This document shows, in pieces, positions 29,543-39,899 of a stretch of DNA of 64,000 nucleotides; the stretch's first letter is position 1, and the number at the start of each line of letters is the position of its first letter. Location: the NCBI GenBank assembly GCA_030374805.1, contig JARGSG010000202.1, forward strand, positions 124,001 to 188,000, given 5' to 3'. Both the position numbers and the translations under genes were made by a program. Under the pieces are notes generated by a model. The model worked only from the letters and a program-made list of their open reading frames with translations, did not search any database and was not told the DNA's origin. The stretch is from Gracilaria gracilis. Taxonomy: Eukaryota; Rhodophyta; Florideophyceae; Gracilariales; Gracilariaceae.

Positions 29543-30121
29543 ATGGCTCCACATAGTTCATCGAGGTCTACGTCACCGGCACCGTCAAGCTCCGATATGA
29601 AGGTTGGAAACCTATATGGCTCCATAGATGAGCTTGTCACAGTATGCCTCGCAATCCGCGATCATTACGCGTCGACAATGCGAGATGAAGACCGGCCAAG
29701 AAAGGTGGGACACAGCGAGTTCGTTGATTACGTTATCAAGAATCGCAACGTCCTACCGCTGGCAAAGAATTACTTCTATACTCTTGTGGGTCCAGGACAT
29801 CCGACGTTTACTGACAGTGAACTACGGGTCGTATCTCTGAAGGGGTCTTATCGTCAGTTATACCTCTCAACGAGGTTATTGGACATTTTAGACGGTGATA
29901 GGCACTGGCGTGTAAGAGACTTCAGGAATGCTTATACCGAGGTGAACTTTAAAGGAATACCGAAGAATGTGACTTTGACCGAGTTTTTCAAGTCAATGAC
30001 TATACCTCCTAAGCGAGTGGGACGGGTGGTCCCCCCTTCGCCACAAACGTTGCCACACATTTTCAAAGGATTCTCTTTCTCTCGCTCATTCAGAAAGTTT
30101 CCATGGAAAAAAGAGTTGTAG
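29543..30121 (+). CDS. N-terminal part of the methyltransferase-SET gene (unknown domain)
   Basis: Begins at ATG 29543 (MAPHSSSRSTSPAPSSS). The open frame extends further up only through C/T-rich leader without a good start. The Ser/Pro-rich start is followed by a helical segment (SIDELVTVCLAIRDHYASTMRDED, GHSEFVDYVIKNRNVLPLAKNYFYTLVG) of no known family. The frame ends at the end of this ORF, while the neighbouring plus frame continues with QKVSMEKRVVGQKRKRED into the methyltransferase part. I infer one gene with a frame break near 30.06-30.12 kb. It is absent from the right arm because of a deletion. Confidence 0.5.
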   Translation: MAPHSSSRSTSPAPSSSDMKVGNLYGSIDELVTVCLAIRDHYASTMRDEDRPRKVGHSEFVDYVIKNRNVLPLAKNYFYTLVGPGHPTFTDSELRVVSLKGSYRQLYLSTRLLDILDGDRHWRVRDFRNAYTEVNFKGIPKNVTLTEFFKSMTIPPKRVGRVVPPSPQTLPHIFKGFSFSRSFRKFPWKKEL

Positions 30122-30471
30122 GCCAGAAGAGGAAAAGAGAAGACAAGGGATATCCCACACCTTTTGTGAATGTCCAAATATCAAACAAACTCTAAGCTCA
30201 GCGTGTTGGCTTTGGTGTGCAGCTCTTAACGAAGGCATGGGATTGTTTCTCTGAATTACTGGAATTCCCTACTGTGGAGGTCATGTATCTTCCATTCATC
30301 CGAGTCATGTACGACAAAATGCAGTTTCAAGCGATTGAGACGAGAGTAGAGAGGTTCTTCCACCGGGATAACGACCATCGCTTGCTACCGAGATAAGGTG
30401 AAACTGTTATTGAAACAGAGGCCATCGCGTGGGCATAGAATTTACCGCAAGACATCGATGCTGCCCTCCGA

Positions 30472-31137
30472 ATGCTTCCAAAGGAGTTCATTTCGGACCT
30501 TAACAAGGTTATTGTGAATGAGCAATTCTTCCCAATTTCCGAACCAGGACGATGGACAGTTCTGAAGAAGTTTACCAGAGACCCATCACGGGCGTTTTCT
30601 CGGAGATTCGATAGCTTCTCGAATTCGCTTATGTCCTCCGTCATGGAGGCCATAAGCCGGTTGAAACTGAAAGAATCAGTGAACGTCCCTGGTATAGGGG
30701 TAACGCCGATATCCAAACCAGAACCTGCCATACAAATTGAAGATGATATGGAGGAGGCGGAGGAAATTGGGAAACCAACGGAGCCGAATGATGGGAGATG
30801 CGAAGAAGGAGATGGTGATACGAACATAGTGGCCGACATTGGGAAAGGAAGTACTGGTGACGAAGCGTCCGGGGTAGGCGTAATACCCCCACCATTGATT
30901 GCGTCGTTGGATGACAAAATTGCATTCCGCAGTTGTGAGGAGGAGATGGAGAAGTACTTTCGCTTGTACAATTGCGGGTTTGAGGATATGGTAGAGATGG
31001 ACGAGACGTTGCGCAGAGATGGTTTGTCTCCGTTAGGAACAGTTCAACTGGTTCTCATAGACCCTCTGTACAACATCCGAGGGAACAAGAACCTAAACAG
31101 CAGCTGGTACGATGTACTGAGCCCTCAGGACATGTAG
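30472..31137 (+). pseudogene. Beta-class DNA N4/N6-methyltransferase, catalytic motif IV part
   Basis: Contains VQLVLIDPLYNIRG followed by WYDVLSPQDM. This is the start of N6_N4_Mtase domains (D-L-v-l-tDPPYN ... Y-d-l-s-e-d), where DPPY binds the target base. Here the motif reads DPLY, a CCG-to-CTG type change that would harm catalysis. A long acidic Gly/Glu linker precedes it (DDMEEAEEIG...EEGDGD). The same frame is open upstream to about 30.06 kb apart from stops at 30193, 30394 and 30436. It continues downstream past a TAG at 31135 into the motif I and SET part. Substrate (adenine or cytosine) cannot be told. The gene is a broken but highly readable relic. Confidence 0.75.
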
Positions 31138-32661
31138 AAGGCTGCAAAGCTTCTTTCAAGACTGCTACGTCCTGGGCGCCATTTCGTCATCTTTAGTGCT
31201 TTCGAGCAGGTCCAGCAATGGAGAGATGTACTTTCTGCCATTGGGGCAAAAGACGAAAACGGAGTACCAAGGCGTTCCTTTGTTGTGGATCAGGTCCCAA
31301 TGCACTTTGTACGGTCGCAAGGCAACCCGGTGCGTAACCCTGGACGTAGGTCGTGCTCCCTTTTCCCTGCAATGGAGTATGCTGTACATGGAGTTCTAAA
31401 TGGTCTCAGATACGCGCAGCAGCATGTGAGGGTGAACTATGAGAACTTCAACTTCGTGCGGTCGAGGTACCCGGGGTACCACAGTGCCATTGACCAGGTA
31501 CCCCCCATGTCTAGTGGGCAGACTCTTCAGTGGAAGGGAAAGAAGGAAGGTGGGGGCTACATCTTACAAAAGGTCAGGTCCAAACAGAAACCTCGGGCAT
31601 TGTTGAAGGAGCTAATCAGTCGGTTTCCCCAGGCTGGGGATATTGTGGTCGACTTGTTTGCGGGGAAGTTTTCGACAGCCATGGCATGCATGGAGTTACA
31701 ACAGCATCGTAGTTTCATCGGTTGTGAGCGGGACCCTGACTGCTTTGCCCATGCTAGGCACGCCGCAATTGTTCAATTCGCATTGCTCCTGCGGGAAAAT
31801 GAGACGAATATCCAGGTAACACAGGAAGTTCGGAATGCTATGATTGGGGTGTTGAACTTATTTCCGAAGTGGAATGTCCGCCCATCGAGATCATGGAAGG
31901 CTCCATCCGGCTACCCCCAGTATCAAAGGTTTCCTACGTATATTGTGGACTTTTTTGCGTCAATGTGGCGGCATGAGAGCTTGGTCACGACTGGTAGGCG
32001 TAAAGCCCTTCACGAATGGCCTAAAAATTTGCAAGGAAAGATGGGGCTTCTGGATTGGAATGCAATGTTGGCCCTGGAAGCGACGATGTGCGGTTGTCGT
32101 ATCGGGAAGTCGACGATTCGCCACCCTGGCGCAGGAGTGGAGGTGTTCACTACACGCCGATTCATGGAAAATGAAGAGATATGTTACTTCTATGGAACAC
32201 TGGTGTACCATGAGCTAACGAAGAGAAAAGAGGTACACAAGAAATATGGTGAAGGTTTATTTGGAGCCACTTCCGAACGCATTCGGAAGTATGCGATGGA
32301 GTTTAACGTCCGCGGCGATATATTCCATAACCTCCCAGAAAGAAGACAAGTAGTAAGTTTAATACCTGTATGCATTGTCGCCGCTCCTTTTTCATTGGGT
32401 GGAACGATTAACGATCCCAAATACATGGAAGGCGATAAGGACATTGATGCAGTTGCGGATGGTGTGACGAAGCGAAGGACTGCAAATGTGCGGGTCATTC
32501 GAACTCCAAATACAAAACGCACCCCGAATCAACTACGAGAATACCAAATGCTTGCGGTGAGAGCACTTCGGAAACTGGAAGTGGGAGAAGAGTTGTTCGC
32601 GGATTATGGAGTAGAGTACAGCTGGGGTACATCGGCAAATCATATTATAGTAATCGATTAG
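31138..32661 (+). CDS. DNA methyltransferase AdoMet-binding half fused to a SET domain
   Basis: The open frame continues directly from the motif IV part, with the same frame after the TAG at 31135. From 31285 it runs 458 codons. AdoMet motif I reads GDIVVDLFAGKFSTAMACM (about 31645-31700), followed by FIGCERDPDCF. This gives the order IV then I, as in beta-class N4/N6 DNA methylases (PF01555 type). The C-terminal 190 residues look like a SET domain: GAGVEVFTTRRFMENEEICYFYG (start), GGTINDPKY...TANVR in place of the NHSC region, then ALRKLEVGEELFADYGVEYSW (end, with catalytic Tyr). SET domains methylate protein lysines, usually histones. A DNA and a protein methylase in one transposon gene would couple two chromatin marks. 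No ATG is needed if it is the continuation of the upstream part. Confidence 0.8.
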   Translation, partial: KAAKLLSRLLRPGRHFVIFSAFEQVQQWRDVLSAIGAKDENGVPRRSFVVDQVPMHFVRSQGNPVRNPGRRSCSLFPAMEYAVHGVLNGLRYAQQHVRVNYENFNFVRSRYPGYHSAIDQVPPMSSGQTLQWKGKKEGGGYILQKVRSKQKPRALLKELISRFPQAGDIVVDLFAGKFSTAMACMELQQHRSFIGCERDPDCFAHARHAAIVQFALLLRENETNIQVTQEVRNAMIGVLNLFPKWNVRPSRSWKAPSGYPQYQRFPTYIVDFFASMWRHESLVTTGRRKALHEWPKNLQGKMGLLDWNAMLALEATMCGCRIGKSTIRHPGAGVEVFTTRRFMENEEICYFYGTLVYHELTKRKEVHKKYGEGLFGATSERIRKYAMEFNVRGDIFHNLPERRQVVSLIPVCIVAAPFSLGGTINDPKYMEGDKDIDAVADGVTKRRTANVRVIRTPNTKRTPNQLREYQMLAVRALRKLEVGEELFADYGVEYSWGTSANHIIVID

Positions 32662-33117
32662 AACGTGTAGTAAATTAGCTACATGTAAAACAACACTCTA
32701 AACCTCGATAATGAAGTGACACTTATTGCATTCCAACTTCGCCTTCGAGCACGAATTAGAAACTAAACACTTTAGCTCAAGTGCAAGATGGAGGTATGTA
32801 GATACATAAAAGGTAGTGAAGGGCATCGAATATGATGCGAAGCCTTGTACGTTTTTTAACATTATGAGAAATATTCAGAAATGGAGATTTCGGTGTAATT
32901 CTATCGTTTCGGAATCGAGAAATAAAAAACCGCACTCGGTGATTTCCACCACACTTCCCTCGATTGGGGGTGTGCATTAGATCGGTGACGTTCGCTCACG
33001 GCGAGTGCCAAACACGTCGAGAGCAGAGCAGTTCCGATTCCAGTGACCTTCGATCACGGTCAGCGGCTAAGACGTCGTGAGCCCAGCGTCAACCGCGAGG
33101 AACCGTTCGGATTGTAT
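32662..33117. other. Spacer between the SET gene and the repeat-protein gene
   Basis: AT-richer noncoding DNA, conserved in the right arm (59391-59846). It contains no recognised domain. It may hold the terminator of the SET gene and promoter of the next gene. Confidence 0.4.
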
Positions 33118-33687
33118 ATGGCAAAACGTAAGACGAGGGGGGTGACTGCGGAGGAGGTTACCGGTCGCGCGTCAAAGAGCCGAAGGCGTGGCGAAACGGT
33201 AAGTGGCGAAGTTCGCACCGCTCGTAGTACGCGTGCGCGTCGGAGTGGTTTACGTGGGAAGGGGAGGAAGGGTGCGGCGAGGAGCAACGGTGCGGCAAAA
33301 AGCGTCGGTGTGACTAGGAGCGACGGTGCGGCGAGGAGCGACGGTGCGGCGAGGAGCGTCGGTGCGGCGAGGAGCGACGGTGCGGCGAGGAGCGACGGTG
33401 CGGCGAAGAGCGATGGTGCGGCGAAGAGCGAGGGTGGGCCGAGGAGCGAGGGTGTGCCGAGGACAGACGGTGCGGCGAAGAGCGTCGGCGGCGGAACATC
33501 AGAGCGAACGGAGCGAACGGAGCGAACGGTAAGCATTGTGGTGACGAAACCTATTGCGAACGCACGAGATCAAGAAGTTAGTCCCAAGAAAAGCATAGGA
33601 GCGCAGCGAGGTATGCCGAAAATGATTCTGCGCGGTGGTCGGGAGAGAGATGGTCGTAGAAGAGGCGCGGAGATGCGCAAGTTTTAG
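33118..33687 (+). CDS. Basic (DGAARS)n repeat protein, left copy
   Basis: ATG at 33118 (MAKRKTRG) gives about 190 residues. The sequence is Arg/Lys/Ser/Gly/Ala-rich. The N-terminus has KR patches (AKRKTRG, SKSRRRGE), and the middle consists of tandem hexapeptides DGAARS and variants encoded by an 18-bp minisatellite (33262-33490). A SERTERTERTVSIVV stretch and basic tail follow. Such histone-tail-like proteins bind nucleic acids or chromatin, but here that is only inference. The right copy (58758-59390) has more repeats, so array length changes quickly. Confidence 0.6.
   Translation: MAKRKTRGVTAEEVTGRASKSRRRGETVSGEVRTARSTRARRSGLRGKGRKGAARSNGAAKSVGVTRSDGAARSDGAARSVGAARSDGAARSDGAAKSDGAAKSEGGPRSEGVPRTDGAAKSVGGGTSERTERTERTVSIVVTKPIANARDQEVSPKKSIGAQRGMPKMILRGGRERDGRRRGAEMRKF
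33262..33490 (+). repeat. 18-bp minisatellite GGTGCGGCGAGGAGCGAC
   Basis: About a dozen degenerate 18-bp units, each encoding DGAARS or a variant. The matching array at 58935-59230 holds more units, showing copy-number change between arms. Confidence 0.8.
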
Positions 33688-34140
33688 AGGAGAGCGATAG
33701 CGGGGATATGGTAGTAAAGGGTAAAGAGCTTCGTACGAGTGTCGAGTAAAGAATGATAGCAAGGAGTAGTACAATATTAGGTAGTGGGGGTCTTCGAGGA
33801 AGAAAGGGAACTAACGGTGATAAAGTGCCTAAGGCTGGGGCACCCGAAGAGGTGGAAGGAGAAAGGGAGAGATTGAGGTATGGTCACCCAGCGGGGACGT
33901 GAGGAGTGGAGAGTGTGGTTGTTGTGACGCCAAATAGAGTGCCAGAGAAGGAAATCAATGGTTTCGAGCAAGAGAATGCGAACCGGGAGAAGGAAGGAGT
34001 GGGGCGTGTGCGGCGAATGGCAGAGTGTGAAACAGGGGAGGGTAGTGAGAGAAGAATAGGGAGTGTGGTTCATGGATTGGTGGGTGTTGAAGTTGTGAAA
34101 AATTGGGGGAAATAAGTGACGAGAACATGCGGACGGGAGA

Positions 34141-35907
34141 GTGGTACGACGTAGAAGTGGTGGATCAACCAAGGAAATTGTCGGAGGGACAGCAGCAGTG
34201 GTTGAGAGGGATGTCAAAGGGGAGGACGACGTACAAACAGAACGGCATGGGGAAGTGGATGTCGTGGAGATGGCGTCACTGACACCCCAAGGGATGCGTG
34301 TAAGGCGCAACACCGTTTTACTTCCGAAGGATGTGGAAGACGAAAGTGACGGCGGTCATGGAGAAAGTGGAGGTAGAATTCGAGGAGATGAATGGGGATC
34401 TACAAGGGAACTGGAAGGGAATGAGAAGAACTTAAGCGTATTGCCATGGTCTGCACTCGTTCAGAGGGTGAATTCACTGAAGGGACAGTTGGAAAATATG
34501 AAGGAAGATCAATATACATTGATGGTGAGTTTGAAGCTGACGTAGGAAGAGCTGGGACGCCTAAGGGAGGAAAATAAACCGCAAAATGTGTTGATCGAAA
34601 GTCTTCGGGAGGCATTGAAGGGGAGAAAGCGAGGTGGTGGAGGAAAGAAGGTGAGAGGGCGTCGAAAGTATGATATAGGAGTGGAAGAATGTTTTTATGG
34701 ATTCGCAAGGGCTGTATATGATAGGATTCTTCATTATGCGAAGTTGGAGGCGTCTGAACTTTGTTTCGACACGGAAAACGTTGGTAGAAGCTGGAAGAGC
34801 AGGAGTGAGACGCTGGGAGAAAGTAGAGAGGGGAGCATGTTTGTAGTTGGGGAGAAGGAGATGGTGCCTAGGTGCCCAATTCAGGTTGCATATGAGATGA
34901 GGACGTACACACCATCAACAGACGGTGGAAGTGATGTTTTTTTGAAGTATGTGTTCGAGACAGAAATAATGGGAGAGACGTGGGAGAAGATAAGGGAAGC
35001 GGGGAGGAAACAAGAGTGCGTGGAGAGTGTAAGCGCGGACAAGTGTCTGAAGCAGCGGATGAAGCAGACGATAAGCAATGTGATTTGGGTGCGAAAGTGG
35101 GCTGCTCGGGACAGATTATTCTCTTTACTGGGATATGATTTTATTGCGAAGCGGGTGAAGCCTAGCGAGTGGACGGAACTTGGTGAGGAGTTGAAGAAGC
35201 AGATGTGCGAAGCTCGCGAGAAGCTTATGGGAAGTGAAGAAAATGGGATGAACAAATTGTGTGCGTGGAAAATGAGCCGTTTCGAAGATCTGTCGTACTC
35301 TGTGTCAACTGTGCATGCTCCAGAGTGGGGCTGTGATGATGAAGACAAGTATTTCAAGAACTGAATGGCGGTGGCAGTGTTGGAGGAGTACATGATATAC
35401 GCAGTGGAGACCAAATGTAATGGGGAAAAGCATTACGTGGATGGGGCGGTGATGCACCTCGCCAGACTTGATGAGTGGATTGGGTGTGTTGTGAAAACGA
35501 TAAACGAGGGTGTGGGACGTGGAGAAACAAGGCAACTCTTGTTTTCTACAATGTATGGGAGGTATCTGCCGAGGGCAGTGGAGGATATATTGAAGGTAAC
35601 ATGGGAATTGGTGGGGGACGAGCACGGCGAAGAGTTTGAGAACGATGGGTTTTAAGAGGGGGATCCGAGGTGTGTGTCCTGAAATTTGGAGAGAACTGCG
35701 ACGGTTGGGCTGTGGATTCCATCGAGGGAGAAGGTAAATCTAGCGGTGAGGGAGGAATACTTTATGGCGAATTTTACGCGGAGACTTGGAGCGGTTCTTG
35801 ATTGCTACATAGCAGCGTGCCGACCAGAGAAGCCCAGTTTCAGTCCTTTGGTTGGGCACCGGGGAGAGGGTAGGGATGGGGCAAAAAGGGGAGAGGTGAG
35901 AGGGTAG
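34141..35907 (+). pseudogene. Unknown coiled-coil element gene, left copy
   Basis: A single frame spans this interval but is crossed by four stops (TAG 34543, TGA 35362, TAA 35653 and a TGA near 35675). The same four occur in the right copy. The first part has a charged region and a coiled coil (LVQRVNSLKGQLENMKEDQY, EELGRLREENKPQN). A basic patch follows (GRKRGGGGKKVRGRRK). The remainder looks globular with conserved-looking YDIGVEECFYGFARAVYDRI and RKWAARDRLFSLLGYDF. I do not recognise a family. The upstream limit is uncertain because an indel separates it from further coding-like sequence at 33.9-34.1 kb. The gene lies tail-to-tail with the transposase. Confidence 0.55.
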
Positions 35908-36210
35908 GGCGAATAAGAGTGGGAGGAGTGGTGGTAGCTGTGGGATGATGAAGAAGTGGTATATCTTCTTCATCCCATATCTATCTCCAATCTTTCCTGT
36001 CGAAGAGGATGGTAGCGATTGGTTTATGAAAATCATATGGAATGAGTGATATGCGGGAGGTGGGAGGTAGGGCCTGGAGGTGGGGTCTCGGTAGAATCTG
36101 GTCAAGTAGAATCTATGGAAACGCCAATGGAGGCGCGAATTGGAGGGGGATGCGGGGTAGTTCTGGCGGAGAACAAGAACGGAGCCAAGGATAGAAGAGA
36201 AAGGGATGAG

Positions 36211-39200
36211 TCAAAACCATGGAGAAACGTTGTCGGATGTGGAGTGGGTGGAGATGGGAACTGGATGGGCGGTGTGGTTATGTTGGTCGTCTGTTGCCCG
36301 TCGGAGACATACGCGGATGAGGGTGACATCGACTCCGGCGCTTGGCGGGAGGAGCTCCATGAACTGTACGAAGACGAACTCCTTGGAATATGGAGTGGAA
36401 GAAGGAAGGCTGAAGCGAAGAAGAGAGATGAGTTTGCAGACCCAGACGATGGGGGTGGAGTTGGAGGAGCTGGTGCCTGCGACGAGGAAATGAGAGAACT
36501 TTGGGGATTTAGAAGGACCGAAGGACGGGGCGGCAAATATTCGTTGGATGAGAGGGACTGGAGGATCCTGGAGCGCGAGCCCGTTCCGCTCTTCAATGTA
36601 GTGGTCGAGTGATGGGACATAACCGCCGGCGACGTAAGCGGTGTAGACTACGGTAATTCGGGTGCGACGGAGAGTGGGGAAGTTCTCTGAGAGTTCTAGG
36701 ACTTCGAGAGAAAGAGTGATGAATGAAGGGAGGGCGTGTTTTCCAATCTGTTGGAGGATTGAGAGAGTGTCGGGGGGGGGAAGAGCTCTTGTAGAGATTT
36801 GGGATTGAAATGAGGATTAGAGTGGAGTAATTTGTGGGCGGTGATGAGATCAGCAAATGAGATGAGTTTCCCATCACGGACCAAACCGGGTTGGCGGGAT
36901 TGGATAGGGGAAGTGAGGGCAGGAGTGGAGGAAGTGATGGAGGGGTTGGTGGGAAGGGGGTTCCAATCTTTGGTGGCTTTGGAGTGATGGATGGCGCGAA
37001 TGGTTTCTTCATGTGCGGTGGACCTGCGCTTTGAGGATTTGGAGTAGTGTGACTTGAACAGGGAGTGGGCGTGTTCGAATATGCCGGCATCGTTAAAGTG
37101 GAGGCCTCCGAAGCGGCGAATGTCCTCGATGATGTGGTCGAGGAGATGGAACTTGAGGGTGCCAAGGCTGAAAGTGTGGTGGGGGCCGAGGACGAGTACG
37201 GCTGTGGGCTTGAAGGAGCGGATTTGGAATTGGAGGTCGGTGAGGCAGGAGTCGGTCCATTCTGCGGAGGTGTTGTATCTCATGGAGAAGAGGAGAAGAT
37301 CGGAGTACTTGGTGAAAACGGAAGTGATGGGAGCGGCATCGACCTCGTCACAGCAGCGGTCGAAGAAGGCGCCGATGAAGGGGAAGACCATGTCCAGTGC
37401 GCGGTAGTCTTTTGCCTCGAGCATACCACGCAAGGCGTCGGTAGTGAAGAACCCGTTGAGAGTTTGACCGTTGTCGGAGGAGGAAAAGTCGATGTGGAGT
37501 CCTGTGGCTGGGGAGTGCTTTTCGATAACGGCGAGGATGGTGTTCGCGTTTTTCAGGATGGTGTTCGCGTTTTTCAGGATGGAGGAGCGGACGGAGTTGA
37601 AGGAACGACGGGACTTGGAGGAACGGGGGGTAGTGAAGAGTGATTCTGACTTGAGTCTCTCGATAGCTGCGAGCTTGGTGAGCTTGGAGATGTCGAGGTG
37701 GAAGTTATGGAGTGGTTCGAAGGGGAAGATGTTGTAAGGGGAGAGGAGAGGGGTGATGTTGAGGAGAGGGTAAGGTTCGGAGAGGGAAGAGTACTTTGCG
37801 AGGGAAAGGGAGTGGAGTGCTTCAACGGCCTTTTCCTTGGTGTTTCGGGCGATTCTGGGCTTTCTGGCGAGGAGGGCCTTTTCAGCATCTTGGAGGAGGG
37901 TAATGTGTGATGGGCGGGCATCGAAAGTCTGGTTTCGGGATCGAAAAGGGGGGATGGAATGTGTAGGTGGAGGTCGGAGCGTGGGGCGGTACATCGGTGG
38001 CATGGATGCTTGGGGCGGGTGCCGTGGGAGATGGCGAAAATGTCCTTTGCTTCTGGGATGTCTGCGCAGTATCTGGCGATGATTGGGTGACAATGGCGGA
38101 GCACGCCATTAGCGTCACGGAAGGGGAAGCCGTTGAGGCCGGAGGAGAGAAAAGGGTCGTGAAGGTTGGAGATAGCACGCTGGATGAGTTGCATTTTAGT
38201 AGAGCGGGAGATGCTGGATGAGGTTTGGGGGATGGTATTGGGGTCTTGAGAGGAGGTGGCGAGATTGAAAGAGGTTAGAAGGTATCCGAGAAGGGTGAGG
38301 ATGTCGGTGATACATTTGCGACGGAACGAGTCGGAGAAGTTGAGGAGGGTGATGTGAAGGGGGTAGGAGGTGATGGAAGAGGATTTGAGGGAGGTGGAGG
38401 ACTTGTCGGAGTATACTTGGACGAAGCCGATGAAGAAGTCGATACCGGTGTTCTCAGGGGTGTGCCAGATGCAGGAGTTATTGGAGAACTGCATGATTGC
38501 GTGCTTGAGGGCTGGGACAGCTTCTTTTCCGAGGGAAGAAGCCATGGGGTGGGCGAAAGCGGGAGAGCCGGAGGAGGTTGTAGGGGGGAAGTGGTGGAAG
38601 AAGGTGTTGTCGGAAGGTGCGAGTGCGATTTGTACTTTAAGGACTTGGATAGCATCCTTTCGGAAGATGGTGGCTGTGAAGAGGTGCTGTGGGTCGTGGA
38701 GGGTGCTGGGGGTGAAACCCATGTTGGTGACTCGGTGTTGGAAGAGGTTTGTTTGAAGTTTGAGACACTGGGAGGCGGAGGAGACGGCGTTGTGGAAGGC
38801 TGACTTGGAGAAGGAGGAGTCGTGGAGGAGAGAGATGAGTTCGTCTCCCTTGCGGGGGCCGAGGGTGGAAGCGATGGAAGATATGTAGAGGACCATTCGT
38901 TTGAGGTGGGGGTTGTTGAGGAGAGGGAAGGAGGGGGGCAGTGAAGGAGGTGGGGAGGGGGAGAGGGATCAGACGGGGGTGCGTACGATATGGTAGGCGT
39001 CTTGGGTGTGAACGGAGAGGGAGAGCTGCTGCTGGTGGTAGGAGTCGTCGTCGGCGATGGGGACGTTATCGGAAGGGCGATTGGAGAGAGGAAGTGGGAG
39101 TGGTGGTGGGAGTAGGAGGGTGGACTTGTGACGCTTTGTGCGTGGGGGAAGTGAGGGACGTTGCCGCAGGGGGAAAGGAAACGCTTGTTGGCGGTGAGAC

Positions 39201-39285
39201 GGTTGGGGCATCTTCTTTGGTGCCTTTGAATTGCGGGGATGGTGCGAGCGAAGAAGGAGCAGCCTTCAAAGCAGCAATTAGGCAT
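36211..39285 (-). pseudogene. Plavaka-like (KDZ-type) transposase, left copy, broken
   Basis: Minus-strand copy of the transposase at 53160-56211, starting at ATG 39285. Order is C2H2-like finger (CCFEGCSFFARTIPAIQRHQRRC), Pro/Ser-rich linker, core with VQVYSDKSSTSLKSSSI and HPIIARYCADIPEA, C-terminal FHLLDHIIEDIRRFGG. Coding sequence is spread over three frames at the same places as in the right copy. The left copy also has an extra break at a G-run near 36775 and a 21-bp tandem duplication near 37540-37580. It cannot encode a working enzyme as it stands. Confidence 0.75.
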
Positions 39286-39606
39286 GGCGGGGAGCGGTGT
39301 GGGGGTGTTGGGGGAGAGGGGGGTACGTAGTGGTGGGGAGCGTAATATGGCGCACGGAGGGTGGGACGGAGTGATGGGGGAGGTGGCACGTGATGCGAAG
39401 GCGTTTCAAAAGTGAGAGAATAAACGGCCGATATCTAATATGAGAGTTGATGAATAGATGTGCTGTATCTCTATAGAGAGTTACTATTCGAAGGGTTTGT
39501 ATTCTTCTAATCGTATTCCATAAGTAGCCATCTATGTATATATATACCTATTTGCTGCCGTATAGTTCTAAATATATGTTACTTACACACTTACATTGGG
39601 TTCGGA

Positions 39607-39810
39607 AACTAGCATGAACGGAAGTAACATGCTAGTTTGTCTTCCATCCAAACTAGCAATGATGGAAATATTCATGAATGATTCTTTCCACGCAAACTAG
39701 CACAAGTGAAAATGTGGAAATATTTTCGGAAATTAAGCACATCCAAATTTGGATAAATTTACCGGTTTTTCGATCATTTTAATTCGGTCATTTTTGACAC
39801 CAAAACTAGC
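39607..39810. repeat. Subterminal AACTAGC repeats, left arm
   Basis: Five copies of AACTAGC (four direct at 39607, 39651, 39695, 39804; one inverted at 39631) lie within 205 bp of the inner arm end. The right arm has the matching set at about 52634-52840. Clusters of short repeats next to an abrupt end are typical transposase-binding regions of DNA transposons. Confidence 0.7.
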
Positions 39811-39899
39811 ATTCCGATAACGCTGACGCCCACTGAGTCTCGGTTAGGAAAGGAATGGGTGGAGATCTGTATGATACAGAGCTTAGTAGGGAGTTTGGT

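Larger units (their letters stand above)
21801..39829 (-). repeat. Left arm of a giant inverted duplication (Plavaka-like transposon copy)
   Basis: Read on the minus strand, this segment matches 52615-63148 in order: AACTAGC-rich end, transposase, coiled-coil gene, (DGAARS)n gene, SET gene, palindrome array, unknown gene. It is longer than the right arm because it carries a hAT insertion and an extra palindrome/TATA block, and keeps 2.7 kb of methyltransferase-SET sequence lost on the right. Homology stops abruptly near 21801 and near 39822-39829. Confidence 0.85.

Noticed and set aside
33262-33490. CRISPR-like regular repeat array
   Set aside because: Units are contiguous 18-bp codon-phased repeats without spacers, encoding DGAARS; it is a coding minisatellite in a eukaryote.
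29543-35907. Stop-codon reassignment as the reason for in-frame stops
   Set aside because: All three stop codons appear in the frames, the catalytic DPPY is also altered, and the young chromovirus and host gene end normally. Decay is simpler.
36046-36612. ORF opposite the transposase C-terminus (also 55810-56376)
   Set aside because: It is the complement of conserved transposase coding sequence; a shadow.
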